DNA of 64,000 nt, from NCBI RefSeq assembly GCF_013114835.1, contig NZ_JAAVLW010000002.1, positions 558,001 through 622,000 of the forward strand, written 5' to 3'. Below are positions 26,254-35,611 of this stretch, piece by piece (position 1 is the stretch's first letter; each line of letters starts with the position of its first letter). Made by a program: the position numbers and the translations under genes. Origin of the DNA: Bradyrhizobium archetypum. Lineage in GTDB: Bacteria > Pseudomonadota > Alphaproteobacteria > Rhizobiales > Xanthobacteraceae. The notes under the pieces were generated by a model. It saw only the letters and a list, made by a program, of their open reading frames with translations. It had not been told where the DNA came from and ran no database searches.

Positions 26254-26380
26254 ATTAGCTCAAATTGGCTCATGATGGATTGGAGTGAGAGTTCAAGTCT
26301 TTCAGTCACATAGAAGGTCGCGTGTGCGCGACGTGTGCACCGGGAGATCAAGGAAAATCCTATGGCAGCCAGCGTTGTCA
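26254..26380 (+). repeat. Direct repeat, copy B (right border of the ubiquitin-like cargo)
   Basis: The copy shows TTAGCTCAAATTGGCTCATG, then ATGGATTGGAGTGAGAGTTC, the core with GTGTGCGCGACGTGTGCACC, GGGAGATCAAGGAAAATC, and the CAGCCA block. The orientation is the same as copy A. It begins about 110 bases after the ART-like gene. The TTAGCTCAAA start is shared with copy D. Confidence 0.8.
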
Positions 26381-26935
26381 AGGCGGGCTGAATGGATTGA
26401 CCGGCGTCGCCGAATGCAGGGAGAGATCGCTCTTTCAAAGATCTCAGTGGGTCCCTCGGAGTTTGCGTTGCTGTTCGACGGAGCCGTTGTCGGCACTTGC
26501 TAGCGGCGGGTGTTGATAGCCCGCCATCACGAACGGCAAGCTGCTGGGCTAAAGCTTCGGTTGTCTGCGTTGCAAACGCTATTTGGCCAGTTTCCAGGGT
26601 AACAGTGTTTAGCTCGTGTCATGAGATGGTGCGGTAGCTTCTTCGACGGCCGGTTCACGTTTCGTGTGCCAGAGATCGGAAGCTAGCTGAGTGGCCATCT
26701 CGCCCCATGCCGAACGCGAAGGCCGCTGCACAGTGACCGCAGGTGGCTGCCGGGCGGAGATAAAGCAAATATGTTCAACGAACCTCCCAAGTTCGATCCA
26801 CGCGAACGACGTTTTCCTGGTGAAACAGGAGGACCGCGTCCGCTCGCGAGAAGAGCGACCATGCCCCACTGGGCTGCCGTAGCACCTAGTGGGACTGCGT
26901 GGTGCTTTCGGCGGCTACGAATTCGACGCTGTGGG
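26381..26935. other. No gene seen
   Basis: This stretch lies between repeat B and an ABC ATPase fragment. The frame of the fragment is open upstream to 26771 but has no ABC-ATPase character there, so the break lies at about 26936. Confidence 0.4.
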
Positions 26936-27268
26936 CTTGCCCAATGTCTCGTGCGCGAACCGCAGGTGCTACTCTTGGATGAGCCGACCAGCGCGCTGGA
27001 CATGCATCGCCAGCTTGAAGCGATGCGGCAGGTGCGCAGCCTTGCGCATGACGACGGCATGCTCGTGCTGATCGCGCTGCACCATCTCGACCTCGCGCTG
27101 AAATTCGCCGACAAGGTCGCTATCCTTTACAATGGAACGTTGCACGATTTCGGCACGGCGGCTGGCGTCCTGACGCCGGAAAACCTTGCCGCAACCTTTC
27201 GCATTAGGGCACGTGTCGAATCCTGCTCGCAGGGCAAGCCACATTTGATCGTCGACGACGCGATCTGA
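26936..27268 (+). pseudogene. 3' fragment of an iron-siderophore ABC transporter ATPase (FecE/FepC-like)
   Basis: The sequence reads LAQCLVREPQVLLLDEPTSA followed by LDMHRQLEAMRQVRSLAHDD and IALHHLDLALKFADKVAILY. Walker B (VLLLDEP), D-loop and switch His are intact, and the C-terminal part fits FecE/FepC-type ATPases. Walker A and the signature motif are missing. It lies between repeat copies B and C, so it is probably a stranded piece left by recombination. Confidence 0.75.
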
Positions 27269-27800
27269 CGCCTCACGCGTCGGGGGCTGGCTGGCCTCAG
27301 AAGTCCGGTTCATTCCTACTACGGCAGGCCCTCCTTAAAATGTTCATTGGCGCACGTGCAGCGACAGAGGAATCGCGGAGCATTTACGGCGCGCGCTCGC
27401 CAGGGAATCTCGCTCGGAATTGGCGGTATCGGGCAACGATAGGATTGTAGTTCCAGAATCCTTGCGCGCTTACGCATTTGCTTACGCGCTAATTAGGTCA
27501 GGTTGAGAAGAAGTCCGGGGGTGTCGAAATCCGTTTCGCTACTAATCGACACCGCCCTTTTGATTGCCGCTCCTCCATAATGACGTCAAGCGCGGCGGTG
27601 ATGCCAGATGCATCGCGAATGGCGATGTGCCCAGCGACATTTCTGAGGAGTTGGCTCATATGGCTAGGAGTTCCCTGTGGAGGATATTGCCGCATTGCGG
27701 ACGGCTTTGGCGATCACGCGCGCCCGGCGGCTATACTATTTTCACGGAAATAGTATAACGGGGCGATGAAGAATATCGGTAACGCCTCTCCGTTGCGCCC
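27269..27800. other. No gene seen
   Basis: Between the ATPase fragment and repeat C there is no credible frame. A short inverted repeat (CTATACTATTTTC and GAAATAGTATAAC) spans about 27730-27760; its role is unknown. Confidence 0.4.
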
Positions 27801-27910
27801 ATGGTGGATTGGAGCGAGAGTTTAGGTTTTTCAATAAGGTAGATGGCCGCGTGTGCACGATGTGTGCACCGGGAGATCAAGAAAAATCTCATCACAGCCA
27901 ACGTGAGCAG
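27801..27910 (+). repeat. Direct repeat, copy C
   Basis: The copy begins TGGTGGATTGGAGCGAGAGT, continues TTTTTCAATAAGGTAGATGG, then the core with GTGTGCACGATGTGTGCACC, GGGAGATCAAGAAAAATC and the CACAGCCAACGTGAGCAG end. It is the closest match to copy A and lies in the same orientation, 1.5 kb after copy B. Confidence 0.8.
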
Positions 27911-28151
27911 ACGTTGTGGGTGCACCGCCTCGGTCGTCAGATGAGCACAACCACTTTTTTGAGGGCTGGGAAGTAGGTGAGTGCTGACGATGAGCCTCAG
28001 TTGAGGGAGGTGGCAAACGTCATTCCTTCACCGCGCATTCGGACAACTTCGCTGATCCAGCTGAGAACGAACAGCTCTTGTAGTGTGGCTAGGCTAGGTA
28101 GCGCTTCCCCGCTACTAACGATCTGATCTTCCCCCGAAAAAAGTGGACAGG

Positions 28152-29010
28152 TTAAGCAGCTTTTAGCTCCATCTCGATCGGGGCGATATATCCGATTGCG
28201 GAATGGAGGCGGGTTCGGTTGTAGAAGCCCTCGATGAAGGCGAAGATATCGCGCTGGGCCTCGGCGCGCGTGGTGTAGTTGCAATGATATGAGCTCTGCC
28301 TTCAACGTATGGAAGAAGCTCTCCATCGGGGCATTGTCGTAGCAATCGGCCTTGCGGCTCATCGAAGCGGTTATGCCGGCGCCCGAGAGAGCGTCGCGAT
28401 AGGCGTGTGAGGCATACTGCACGCCGCGATCGGAGTGGTGGATCAGTCCGGCCTGCGGCCGTTGCTGCTGGATGGCCATCGTCAGCGCCGCGGATGCAAG
28501 TTCGACCTGCATATGATCCCGCATGGCCCAGCCAACGATCTTTCGGCTGAAGAGATCCATGACGGCCGCCAGATACAGCCAACCCTCCGCGGTCGGGATG
28601 TAGGTGATATCGGCGAGCCAGACCCGGTTCGGGGCTGGGGCCGTGAAGTCGCGTGCGATCAGGTTCGGCGCGATCGGCAGGTCGTGACGGCTATCGGTGG
28701 TGCGCACACGGCGCGGCAGTGCCATGATGGCGCGGATACCGTGCCGGCGCATCATCCGCTCGATCCGGCCGCGGCTGGCGCCACGGCCCTGCGTCCGCAG
28801 GACGGCATGGACGCGGGGGCTGCCGCAGCGTCCGCTGCTGTCTCGACAGGCCTGCCGGATCGCAGCCAAGAGCGTGGCATTGGATTTTGTCCGCTCGCTC
28901 GCTCGGCGCTCGCGCCAGGCATAGTAGCCGGCCGGCGAGACCTCGAGCACGGCGCACATCAATCGTACCGGATAGGCGTCGCGGTGGTCCTCGATGAAGC
29001 GGAAGCTCAT
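28152..29010 (-). pseudogene. IS3-family OrfB transposase with one frameshift
   Basis: The frame opens MSFRFIEDHRDAYPVRLMCA and reads GRIERMMRRHGIRAIMALPR, NRVWLADITYIPTAEGWLYL (first Asp), LIHHSDRGVQYASHAYRDAL (second Asp) and KADCYDNAPMESFFHTLKAE (Glu). After that, near 28285, the frame shifts and the tail (DIFAFIEGFYNRTRLHSAIG) is in another frame, stopping at 28152. The whole catalytic triad precedes the shift. Confidence 0.85.
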
Positions 29011-29314
29011 GTCCGGGTTCCGGCGAAGATCGCGATCGACTTTTTTAAAATGTCGCGCTCCATGCGCAGCCGTTCGGTTCTCCTGGCGCAGCCGGGCGAT
29101 CTCCGAAGCCTGGTCCGCCGACATTGGCGTCGCCTGCGTGGTGGGGCGCCACGCCGCCGATGCCGGCTCCTGGCGGAACTTGTCGACCCAGCGCCGCAGA
29201 GTCGCGCAGGCCGAGCTCCTTGGCCACCGACGTGACCGAACGACGGCTCGACACCACCAGTTCGACGGCTTGACGCTTGTACTCTTCGGTAAACGACCGA
29301 CGTTGACGTTCCAT
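29004..29314 (-). pseudogene. IS3-family OrfA with one frameshift
   Basis: The start MERQRRSFTEEYKRQAVELV and the VTSVAKELGLR helix-turn-helix are typical transposase_8. At about 29210 the frame slips; LRRWVDKFRQEPASAA and the coiled-coil SADQASEIARLRQENR continue in a neighbouring frame into the OrfB region. The normal programmed -1 shift of IS3 lies further downstream, so this one is a defect. Confidence 0.7.
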
Positions 29315-29608
29315 TCGACACCTCCGGGCTCAATGAGCCTACTACAGGTGTCCACTCATTCGGAGGAGCTTCATAAGCGACTTGGATTGCTCGACCATAC
29401 GTTTGAAGCAGCCGTTGTGAGGTTTCCTAGCTGCTTCGAAGACATCACTCTTACCTACGCCAAAGCTAGGCTTGCTGGCATTCTCGACTAGAGGATTCAA
29501 ACCTCGAATACGAGGACCCATTTCGGGGCAACTGGATAAGTGAGGCGCAGTGCAAGGAGAGCTGAAGAACGTTTTGCCCGATCATACGTATCGGTTGAGG
29601 CAAGCGTT

Positions 29609-30044
29609 TCATGCTGCGCTGGGGACGTCTTCCTTGTCCGCTCCCCGCATGACAATCTTCAGCGCATCGTCCGGCAACGGCCGCTGCAGCGCCTTCGCTT
29701 CGTCCCACAGCGCCCTCATCCAAACATCACGCTCATGATCGGTTCTCAGGATGACGGGCATGGCCGTCGGATGGATCGGCTCAACGACCGCGTTCGGCGT
29801 CGTGGTCAAGAAGCCGTAGAAATTGTGCGGTCCCGGCACCGGCTTCGACTTCGTCCCACGATAGCCCTTGAACTCGGTCCAGATGCCCGCGAAGCAGGTC
29901 AGCGGCCGGTCATCGTTGATTGCGAACCAGACCACGTCCTTCTTTTTGGTTTCTGGGTTCGGCTCCGGCGAATACTCAGCGAAGCTGTTGAACGGCACTA
30001 GGCAACGGCTTTCCGCCTTCAGCCAACCCCGCCAATGCGGCCTT
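29609..30044 (-). pseudogene. SRAP (YedK-like) peptidase, N-terminus lost
   Basis: The minus strand reads [20 protein letters not shown] then [25 protein letters not shown] and [20 protein letters not shown], ending [20 protein letters not shown]. These are the later SRAP motifs, including the conserved HP in IHPTAMP. The N-terminus with the catalytic Cys2 and the first DNA-binding strands is absent, and a stop lies just before PHWRG. It should not crosslink abasic sites. It shares its C-terminal words with the shorter fragment at 10.5 kb. Confidence 0.75.
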
Positions 30045-30094
30045 TGCTGAGGTTATATCTCCAATTGCAATTCGAAGTTGGCGTTCTTACCTCG

Positions 30095-30331
30095 CTAGCA
30101 TCGCTCGCGTCCTACTCTCTGGACCGACAGATTACTAGGGTCGCCGTGGCTACTAATGAATTTTTGTAAATCCGCGATGTCCTTGTCGCTCGCGAGCACG
30201 AACGCCTTTTCGAATTCCCTCAGAAAACGGGTCTCCATCTGCGACTCGATGATCGCCTTCATTGCATGGAGTAACTGTTCAGAGGTAACAGGATGGTTTC
30301 TTAAAGCCTTGTCCTCAGCGCTCACAGGCAT
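30095..30331 (-). CDS. Hypothetical helical protein (78 aa)
   Basis: A mostly helical acidic/basic protein: LRNHPVTSEQLLHAMKAIIE, SQMETRFLREFEKAFVLASD, then a polar tail. No family recognised. It begins 20 bases after the lipoprotein gene on the same strand, so the two are probably one operon. Confidence 0.5.
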   Translation of the reverse strand: MPVSAEDKALRNHPVTSEQLLHAMKAIIESQMETRFLREFEKAFVLASDKDIADLQKFISSHGDPSNLSVQRVGRERC

Positions 30332-30351
30332 GGGAAGTCTCCTCTTGCAAA

Positions 30352-31302
30352 TTATCGCCCGACGCCGCGCAGTTCACGCGCGATATCACCTAGATCGCTG
30401 TTCTGTTTGATGACGCGCTGACGCGCGATATGTTCCTCCGCGATTTCAATCTGGCTATTCCGCGCCACGGCTTTACTGGTGTTTTCGGGCGGAAGGGTGA
30501 GCACAATAATGACGGAGTGTTTGTCTTCGCGGATACCCGTTGCCGTGATCCCGGCCCTCGCAACTTCGAAGTTCGATCCCAACGGGCTGATCTCAAAAGC
30601 TGGATTAATACTGCCCGAGAACCGTGTTACGAACTGAATGTTATCCGAGAGCGCGGGGGGAGTATTGTCTTTGCCGGTCAAATTGCCGGACTGATTCAAG
30701 TCTAGGAATGTTCCCGTCATTTCGGCGAGGTTGAGATTTCCTGTGATTGGATAAATGTAATTGGCTGCGTAAACATCCTGCTTTCGGATGTCCCACTTCA
30801 CGCAGAAATCCTGTTCGTCCTTTTCCACAACAAGCTTTATGAAGTTATCGGATATTCGGAAAGTCCGCGTATTGTGCCGTTCCCGGTTATTCTCTCCCGT
30901 CAAGCTAATCCCGAACGTACCGCGCGTAATTGCTTTGCCAACATTGGCGGTGGCCAATAGATTGTTGTTCTCGGTAATGTCGAAGGTGAAGTCGTAAGTG
31001 ATAAGCGCGCCATCATACCTTTCGATTACCTTTTTCATATCTGGGCCAAGCTTGTCCCTCTGGTCGTACATCTCCTTGAACAAGCCGGGTCGGCGCTGCC
31101 CGAAAGGCGGGATATGACCGAGGTTCCGGGCTACTAGCGCGCGGTCGATATAGGTAATGATCGCTTCGCGCATCTCGCATCGGATGCGCCGAACAATGTC
31201 CCACGTGTCATACTTTGCGCCCGCAACGTCCTGAGGCAGCGGCCTAATTGAACAGCCGCCGGTTAGCGCAAAAACTAAGAAAGCAAAAAAAAGACGACGC
31301 AT
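30352..31302 (-). CDS. Putative lipoprotein of unknown function (316 aa)
   Basis: From the ATG at 31302 the protein has a lipoprotein signal: MRRLFFAFLVFALTGGC with the lipobox LTGGC, so it should be anchored in the envelope by Cys17. The mature part begins SIRPLPQDVAGAKYDTWDIV and is rich in beta-strand patterns (LITYDFTFDITENNNLLATA; TFGISLTGENNRERHNTRTF). No catalytic motif is visible. The longer frame to 31449 would hide the signal and is unlikely. It could be a surface or periplasmic assembly protein; the family is not known to me. Confidence 0.65.
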   Translation of the reverse strand: MRRLFFAFLVFALTGGCSIRPLPQDVAGAKYDTWDIVRRIRCEMREAIITYIDRALVARNLGHIPPFGQRRPGLFKEMYDQRDKLGPDMKKVIERYDGALITYDFTFDITENNNLLATANVGKAITRGTFGISLTGENNRERHNTRTFRISDNFIKLVVEKDEQDFCVKWDIRKQDVYAANYIYPITGNLNLAEMTGTFLDLNQSGNLTGKDNTPPALSDNIQFVTRFSGSINPAFEISPLGSNFEVARAGITATGIREDKHSVIIVLTLPPENTSKAVARNSQIEIAEEHIARQRVIKQNSDLGDIARELRGVGR

Positions 31303-31482
31303 GGAGGCGTGCCTAAAAGTCTTAATTGGTAATCCGCGCAAAGTACGGAGGACAACCAGTTTACAGAGTGCAACCAGAGAGTCTGTATCCGGACAGCAAC
31401 AACCACTCGAATTCTCGGATAAGTGCAGTGCTGTGAAGAGCAATCGCAAAGCGTCAAGCCCGCAAATCGATGCCCATGGCTC

Positions 31483-31692
31483 TTAGCGGAGGTGACGTCC
31501 GGTCCGGCCTAAGTCCGCCTCGCGAATAACAGCGGATACCCCCAAAAACCTTTTTGTCTCAACCGCTTGGACAGCATACTTTCGACAGTCAGACGATGTG
31601 CTCCCCGCGCGGGCCTGCGCGATTTCCTTGGATACAGAGCGATATCTAGCAACCTCTCTATTCTCGCGGTTGATAGCTGTGTGCGTTTTCAT
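31483..31692 (-). CDS. Possible small hypothetical protein (69 aa)
   Basis: The frame gives a polar, helical product (MKTHTAINRENREVARYRSV). There is no known family and no strong ribosome site, so this may be a chance frame. Confidence 0.25.
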   Translation of the reverse strand: MKTHTAINRENREVARYRSVSKEIAQARAGSTSSDCRKYAVQAVETKRFLGVSAVIREADLGRTGRHLR

Positions 31693-32345
31693 CGGGTTCG
31701 CTGCTGCTCAAGTCGCGACCAAGATTGCCGGTGAACACGCTGCGGCACCCGCTTCGCACCAGCGAAACCGGTAGTCCACGCGGCTGCGCCCGCCGGGCGC
31801 GGTGCGAGACCGAACGTCAAAAGGGTGTGGCAGCGAAAACGGCCACTTCGCGAACTCGTCAGCGATGGCCGCCCGGACTTCCATCTGGTTGCCTGCTCGT
31901 GTCCGCCGGGGACAGAGGGCGCCAACAGTCGCAAACTCGGTCGTCGCTACGGCGCGCTGCAGGTGAACGGTGTGGATGTGTGGGATCGATCTTGGTCCGC
32001 GAGGGTTTGGCAGTTCTTTTCACGTGCGGCGCTACGAGCTGTCCAACGCTGCCGCGTCCATGGTGCTGATACAGGCGGGACCACTCTAGCGGTTTGGTCT
32101 GAAGCTGTTCAGTGGACAGCGATCTTTGCCGAGCGGCAGGTAGAAGCCGTCCTGCTAAACAGCCCAGCGTTTCTCAACGTTGACGCAAGTGCCGCTCGCG
32201 TCTGCTGCGGCAGCACAACCAATTTCATCGGCCGTCATCGTCGGATCACTCGCGTTCTGTCTTCGGCTTGCTCAATATCATCTCTCATCTTAATGTTTCG
32301 GATGTTAGGGTCAGGAAACGTCATAACTTGGGGCGTAAGAGAAGA
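31693..32345. other. No convincing gene
   Basis: Plus-strand frames run through this stretch but change character and have no family pattern. The nuclease frame is open from 32268, but its recognisable start is at 32346. Confidence 0.35.
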
Positions 32346-33191
32346 ATGCCGATGCAACTAATTGGACTTTCGTCTACTTCGCGGACCGTACTGGAGAAGG
32401 AGATACAAGAAGTATTTGAAAGGGACTATGACAAACTCGAGCCCGGGCTTAAGCATGTTGGCTCGTTTATCGCGACGAGCGTAGGGATTATGGACTCATT
32501 GGCTCTGGACGACGAGGGGAACCCTGTCATCGTTGAGTTCAAGCGCGAAGGTGGCTCCTCTTATGAAGCTCTGATCCAAGCTATGGACTACGCAGTTTGG
32601 TGTAGCGAAAGCTCATCATGGTTGGAAAAGACCGTTCGTACCTTAGGCCACACAAAGCCTATCACCGAAAACATCCGCATCATCGTTGTTGCTGCTGCGT
32701 TCGACGAGCGCATAAAGAGAGCTGCTCGTAGTTTAGAATTCGACGTGCAGTTGATCTCATATGCCATGCATGAAGATACCGACAAGACCTTGCTTGTTCC
32801 GAGAATTGAGATCGACACGGCTGGTACCCTTTCTACAAAGGAGACGCAGCCACCAAAGAGTAAGGAACAGCATTTAAAGAAGCTCTCGGAACAGCTGGCG
32901 AACTTGTACGCTAAGTACGAGGATGCTTTGAAAAAGCTCCCGAATGTCTCGGTGAACTATCAGCCGCAAAACTATATCGGTTTTCAGTACAAGAGACAGA
33001 ATTTTGTGGCCGTTTTTCCTAAACGGGAGTGGATACGGCTCGACTTCAGGCTGACCTCCGAAGAGGCTCGCACTCCTGGCTTCGTGGAGATGTCGGGAGG
33101 CTGGGGTTACTTTCATCTGACGCCCTCAACGTTCGACCAAGCAATGCAAATCACTGATACGGTTTACAAGAAAGTGGCCGAAGGTGGTTGA
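32346..33191 (+). CDS. Predicted nuclease, NucS/DUF91-like N-terminus with DUF5655-like C-terminus
   Basis: The 281-residue protein has a PD-(D/E)xK-type layout: VLEKEIQEVFERDYDKLEPG, IMDSLALDDEGNPVIVEFKR (the conserved D...ExK core, VEFKR) and EALIQAMDYAVWC, as in NucS/DUF91 single-strand or mismatch nucleases. The C-terminal third (YIGFQYKRQNFVAVFPKREW, then IRLDFRLTSEEARTP) resembles DUF5655, often found joined to such nucleases. All visible active-site residues are intact. It has no operon partner on the same strand and sits in an accessory region, where such nucleases often have defence or repair roles; that is inference. Confidence 0.7.
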   Translation: MPMQLIGLSSTSRTVLEKEIQEVFERDYDKLEPGLKHVGSFIATSVGIMDSLALDDEGNPVIVEFKREGGSSYEALIQAMDYAVWCSESSSWLEKTVRTLGHTKPITENIRIIVVAAAFDERIKRAARSLEFDVQLISYAMHEDTDKTLLVPRIEIDTAGTLSTKETQPPKSKEQHLKKLSEQLANLYAKYEDALKKLPNVSVNYQPQNYIGFQYKRQNFVAVFPKREWIRLDFRLTSEEARTPGFVEMSGGWGYFHLTPSTFDQAMQITDTVYKKVAEGG

Positions 33192-33257
33192 CCACTGATG
33201 GACGTCCATTCCAACTGAAGTCAGATCCCCTTATCCCCACGGGTTCAGGCGCGTCCC

Positions 33258-33785
33258 TCAGCGCTGAGCTGAAGCGGTCTTTCGATAAGTATCTATCATC
33301 GCAGGTGTAACGTCATGGGCGTAGCAGAGCGGTGCCGCGCCGCCCGGTCGAGAATAGGCGCTCCGCGAACCGCACGCTCTGCCGTTGCGCATGGTGTCGC
33401 CAGGACAAGCGCACGGTCTGCCAGTTGCGTGATATTGGTCCCGACTTGCCTTGATCAGGATCGCAGCTATAGCCGCGGCAGTCAGTACGATCTCGGCCTT
33501 GCGCTTGATCTCAGGCGGTGCGGGCTTTTCGGGGGCGTGGGCGGTCGCGACCTTCTCGGGTTGGGCTCTGACGCCGGAGACCGGATTGCTAGTAGCGTTT
33601 GAGGTCGCGGCCGCTGCGATAGGAGGTGATGCAGGGCTTGCGAAAGCAACGGGCTTGGCCACGTGAGGCTGCGGCTGCGTGGCCGCCGCAACTGGTGCAT
33701 TATTCACGGGACTGCTGTGGCGGCCTACAGTGTAAGCCCCTAGCGCCGTGACACTCAGCAGAATGAGCAGCCCTTTTGCCCGCAT
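33258..33785 (-). CDS. Secreted hypothetical protein (175 aa)
   Basis: Starting at 33785 the protein has a signal or anchor segment (MRAKGLLILLSVTALGAYTV), a long Pro/Ala/Thr-rich linker, another hydrophobic helix (EIVLTAAAIAAILIKASRDQ) and a conserved Cys-containing end: GRPCACPGDTMRNGRACGSR and GGAAPLCYAHDVTPAMIDTY. The CACP-D-x-RNGRxCG motif occurs at the end of several rhizobial proteins of unknown function. The frame to 33878 includes residues before the signal and is unlikely to be used. Confidence 0.65.
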   Translation of the reverse strand: MRAKGLLILLSVTALGAYTVGRHSSPVNNAPVAAATQPQPHVAKPVAFASPASPPIAAAATSNATSNPVSGVRAQPEKVATAHAPEKPAPPEIKRKAEIVLTAAAIAAILIKASRDQYHATGRPCACPGDTMRNGRACGSRSAYSRPGGAAPLCYAHDVTPAMIDTYRKTASAQR

Positions 33786-33851
33786 CGTCGCATTCAATAA
33801 CAGGCGAGAAGGCAGACGGTGTTGGGTCGCCTCGGACTGTGGACCTGTAAC

Positions 33852-34178
33852 ATGCAAGGACTGCCGGACCGCATTCAATACGCCCCGAGGGAGGGCGCGA
33901 CCTATGAGGCACCGATTGACGTTCTCATTCCTGCGCTGATGCGCCTGCGCAAGTGTGAAGACAGCCTGAAGACCTTAGTGCTCGTCGACTCGTTGCCGGA
34001 CATCATTCTACCAGCGCTTGCCTGGGCGGCATCAAGCAAGAGGTACATTCCGCCTATCGCGGTCCAAACGTTAGTGAAGTACTGCGGACAGGAGTATCTA
34101 AAGCGGTGCCTGGGAAAACAGCGAGCGCGGGAGCTGTCGGAGCGATACGCAAAGGCCGAAATTCTGTCAGGACTGTGA
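33852..34178 (+). CDS. Hypothetical protein (108 aa)
   Basis: The product (MQGLPDRIQYAPREGATYEA, then PIDVLIPALMRLRKCEDSLK and VLVDSLPDIILPALAWAASS) is helical, soluble and of balanced composition, so probably a real protein. No family is recognised. It is divergent from the secreted protein on its left. Confidence 0.45.
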   Translation: MQGLPDRIQYAPREGATYEAPIDVLIPALMRLRKCEDSLKTLVLVDSLPDIILPALAWAASSKRYIPPIAVQTLVKYCGQEYLKRCLGKQRARELSERYAKAEILSGL

Positions 34179-34235
34179 GAGTAAGAATCTTTGTCATCTC
34201 ACCCACCTTCGCGAACAATCGCAACGCGTCGTTAC

Positions 34236-34451
34236 ATGGGGTTTTGCCCGTCCACGTCGACCGATTACCCATGTGTAGATCGCTTGGTTAGACGCCCAGA
34301 CGGCAAGTTCGTTCTGATCGAAAGCTCGGATCGGCCGGGCGATCCTGAAGCCGAAATTCCATACAGTCTCTCAGCCGTATTTATGTGGCTGAGAGAGTTT
34401 TCGTGGCAGATCGAACGCACGGTGATTCACGGACGCGAGAGCACCGCTTGA
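34236..34451 (+). CDS. Possible small hypothetical protein (71 aa)
   Basis: The frame has protein-like content in its middle (RRPDGKFVLIESSDRPGDPE and AEIPYSLSAVFMWLREFSW) but its beginning is weak, and it overlaps the next frame by 67 bases. One of the two is probably not translated as drawn. Confidence 0.3.
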   Translation: MGFCPSTSTDYPCVDRLVRRPDGKFVLIESSDRPGDPEAEIPYSLSAVFMWLREFSWQIERTVIHGRESTA

Positions 34452-34708
34452 CCGACAAACCTATACGCGACGACCCAAATCGTCTCATGGAGCTGGTAGT
34501 CACTCGGCATGTGTGGGGCTGGGGACTATCTCCTGAACAGATGCAAGAGAAGCTTGCCGCTGCGCTCGATGAAGATCGTCGCCACCTTGTTGCCGTCCGT
34601 CGAAAGGAAGACGGACGGCTAGCAGTTGAGTTTAGTCCTGAACTGGGCGACGTGGGGCGCGCCTTCATCGAAGCCTCGAAGGCCGCTCCCACCAATCTAC
34701 CTAGCTGA
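34385..34708 (+). CDS. Hypothetical protein (107 aa)
   Basis: The product includes RLMELVVTRHVWGWGLSPEQ, MQEKLAAALDEDRRHLVAVR and DGRLAVEFSPELGDVGRAFI, a credible small soluble domain. The GTG at 34385 is the first start; a TTG at 34448 would give a shorter protein (LTDKPIRDD) that avoids most of the overlap with the previous frame. No known family. Confidence 0.45.
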   Translation: MAERVFVADRTHGDSRTREHRLTDKPIRDDPNRLMELVVTRHVWGWGLSPEQMQEKLAAALDEDRRHLVAVRRKEDGRLAVEFSPELGDVGRAFIEASKAAPTNLPS

Positions 34709-35599
34709 ATACCCAAACGGTACGCTAAAGGTCCTGGTGTAGCCGTCACCTACGTACATCGACATAATTCGAGAGCCCGGCGGAGCGGGGAAAGCAATGC
34801 CACCCTCATCCGATATATCGAGAGTTTGACCGTCGAACGAAATTGACGGCATCAGCCGGGACGATTCGTTCGGGAAACAAAACGGGGGAAAGGCGACCAA
34901 CCTGTTTATAACCTCGATTGTTCGAGCGTCAGGGTCTTCTGCCACTCGGCTCCCATCGAAGGCGCCGCACACTCGCGAGATGTTTTGTCCAACTTCAGAT
35001 GCATATAGGTAAAGCGATGCAAAAATTCGACGGAGTTCGACACTGAACGAGAACGCTTGGCGCTTTTTATGGATTTCTGGATTCGGCTCAATCGCAGCAC
35101 CTCTCACCTGGTAGATCGCAAATCCAGGGACTACAAAGGCAACTAACGCGGCTTCAACGTAGTGAATCCGGTTGTGGTTGTGCTTGAGTTTGTTGCATGG
35201 GATGGAGACCCTTTTCCGCAGCGCGCTCGCACCCGAAATCTTTATAGGCCGTTTCGGATCGGCGCTAAGGCTCTTCGACGTGCAATCGTCGACATTTTCG
35301 ACGAACTCTGTCGCTCGATAATACAGATTTCGCGTTGCCTCCATCAGCGCTGTTTGGCGATCACTTGCAGTTTTCGGTGGGACTCCGTTGGGCGAAGGAA
35401 CTGCGTTGCGCACAGCTTCTATACCCCGGAAGCACGTGTCAAAAGCGGATATGACTTCCGACCATGAATGATTGAACGTGCTTATGGGGTGTGGCAGCTC
35501 ATCTCGCAGATGGAATTTTTCCTGGTATCGCTTCAATTGGGCAAAACAGGGCGGCTTGAATCCGTTTCCATCAGCGGCGCTTAACGATATTGCTTTCAA
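34697..35599 (-). CDS. Hypothetical protein (300 aa)
   Basis: A soluble protein with a helical N-terminal half (CFRGIEAVRNAVPSPNGVPP, then RQTALMEATRNLYYRATEFV) and a mixed C-terminal half (SISFDGQTLDISDEGGIAFP). It includes a basic motif SIPCNKLKHNHNRIHYVEAA resembling a helical ligand site. I do not recognise a family. Its 3' end overlaps that of the convergent gene by 12 bases. It stands in a block of unknown accessory genes. Confidence 0.5.
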   Translation of the reverse strand: MKAISLSAADGNGFKPPCFAQLKRYQEKFHLRDELPHPISTFNHSWSEVISAFDTCFRGIEAVRNAVPSPNGVPPKTASDRQTALMEATRNLYYRATEFVENVDDCTSKSLSADPKRPIKISGASALRKRVSIPCNKLKHNHNRIHYVEAALVAFVVPGFAIYQVRGAAIEPNPEIHKKRQAFSFSVELRRIFASLYLYASEVGQNISRVCGAFDGSRVAEDPDARTIEVINRLVAFPPFCFPNESSRLMPSISFDGQTLDISDEGGIAFPAPPGSRIMSMYVGDGYTRTFSVPFGYSAR

Positions 35600-35611
35600 A
35601 GCCGCTTCTGC

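Larger units (their letters stand above)
28131..29366 (-). mobile_element. IS3-family insertion sequence, second element
   Basis: Related ends are visible: CGAAAAAAGTGGACAGG near 28135 and, read inward from the right, CGAATGAGTGGACACC near 29362, both containing AGTGGACA. The outer limits are accurate only to a few bases and no target duplication was resolved. It carries orfA and orfB on the minus strand, each with a frameshift. The sequence is different from the IS at 18.1 kb. Confidence 0.75.

Noticed and set aside
26771..26935. Extended N-terminus for the ABC ATPase fragment
   Set aside because: The frame is open but lacks Walker A, Q-loop and signature; homology begins only at about 26936.
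19640..27910. Possible CRISPR array from repeated GTGTGCAC cores
   Set aside because: Copies are kilobases apart and about 110 bp long, with no short regular spacing or spacers.
28435..29235. 266-residue plus-strand frame
   Set aside because: Antisense to the second IS3 transposase.
31825..32361. 178-residue plus-strand frame
   Set aside because: Changes character along its length, overlaps the nuclease start, and shows no family motif.
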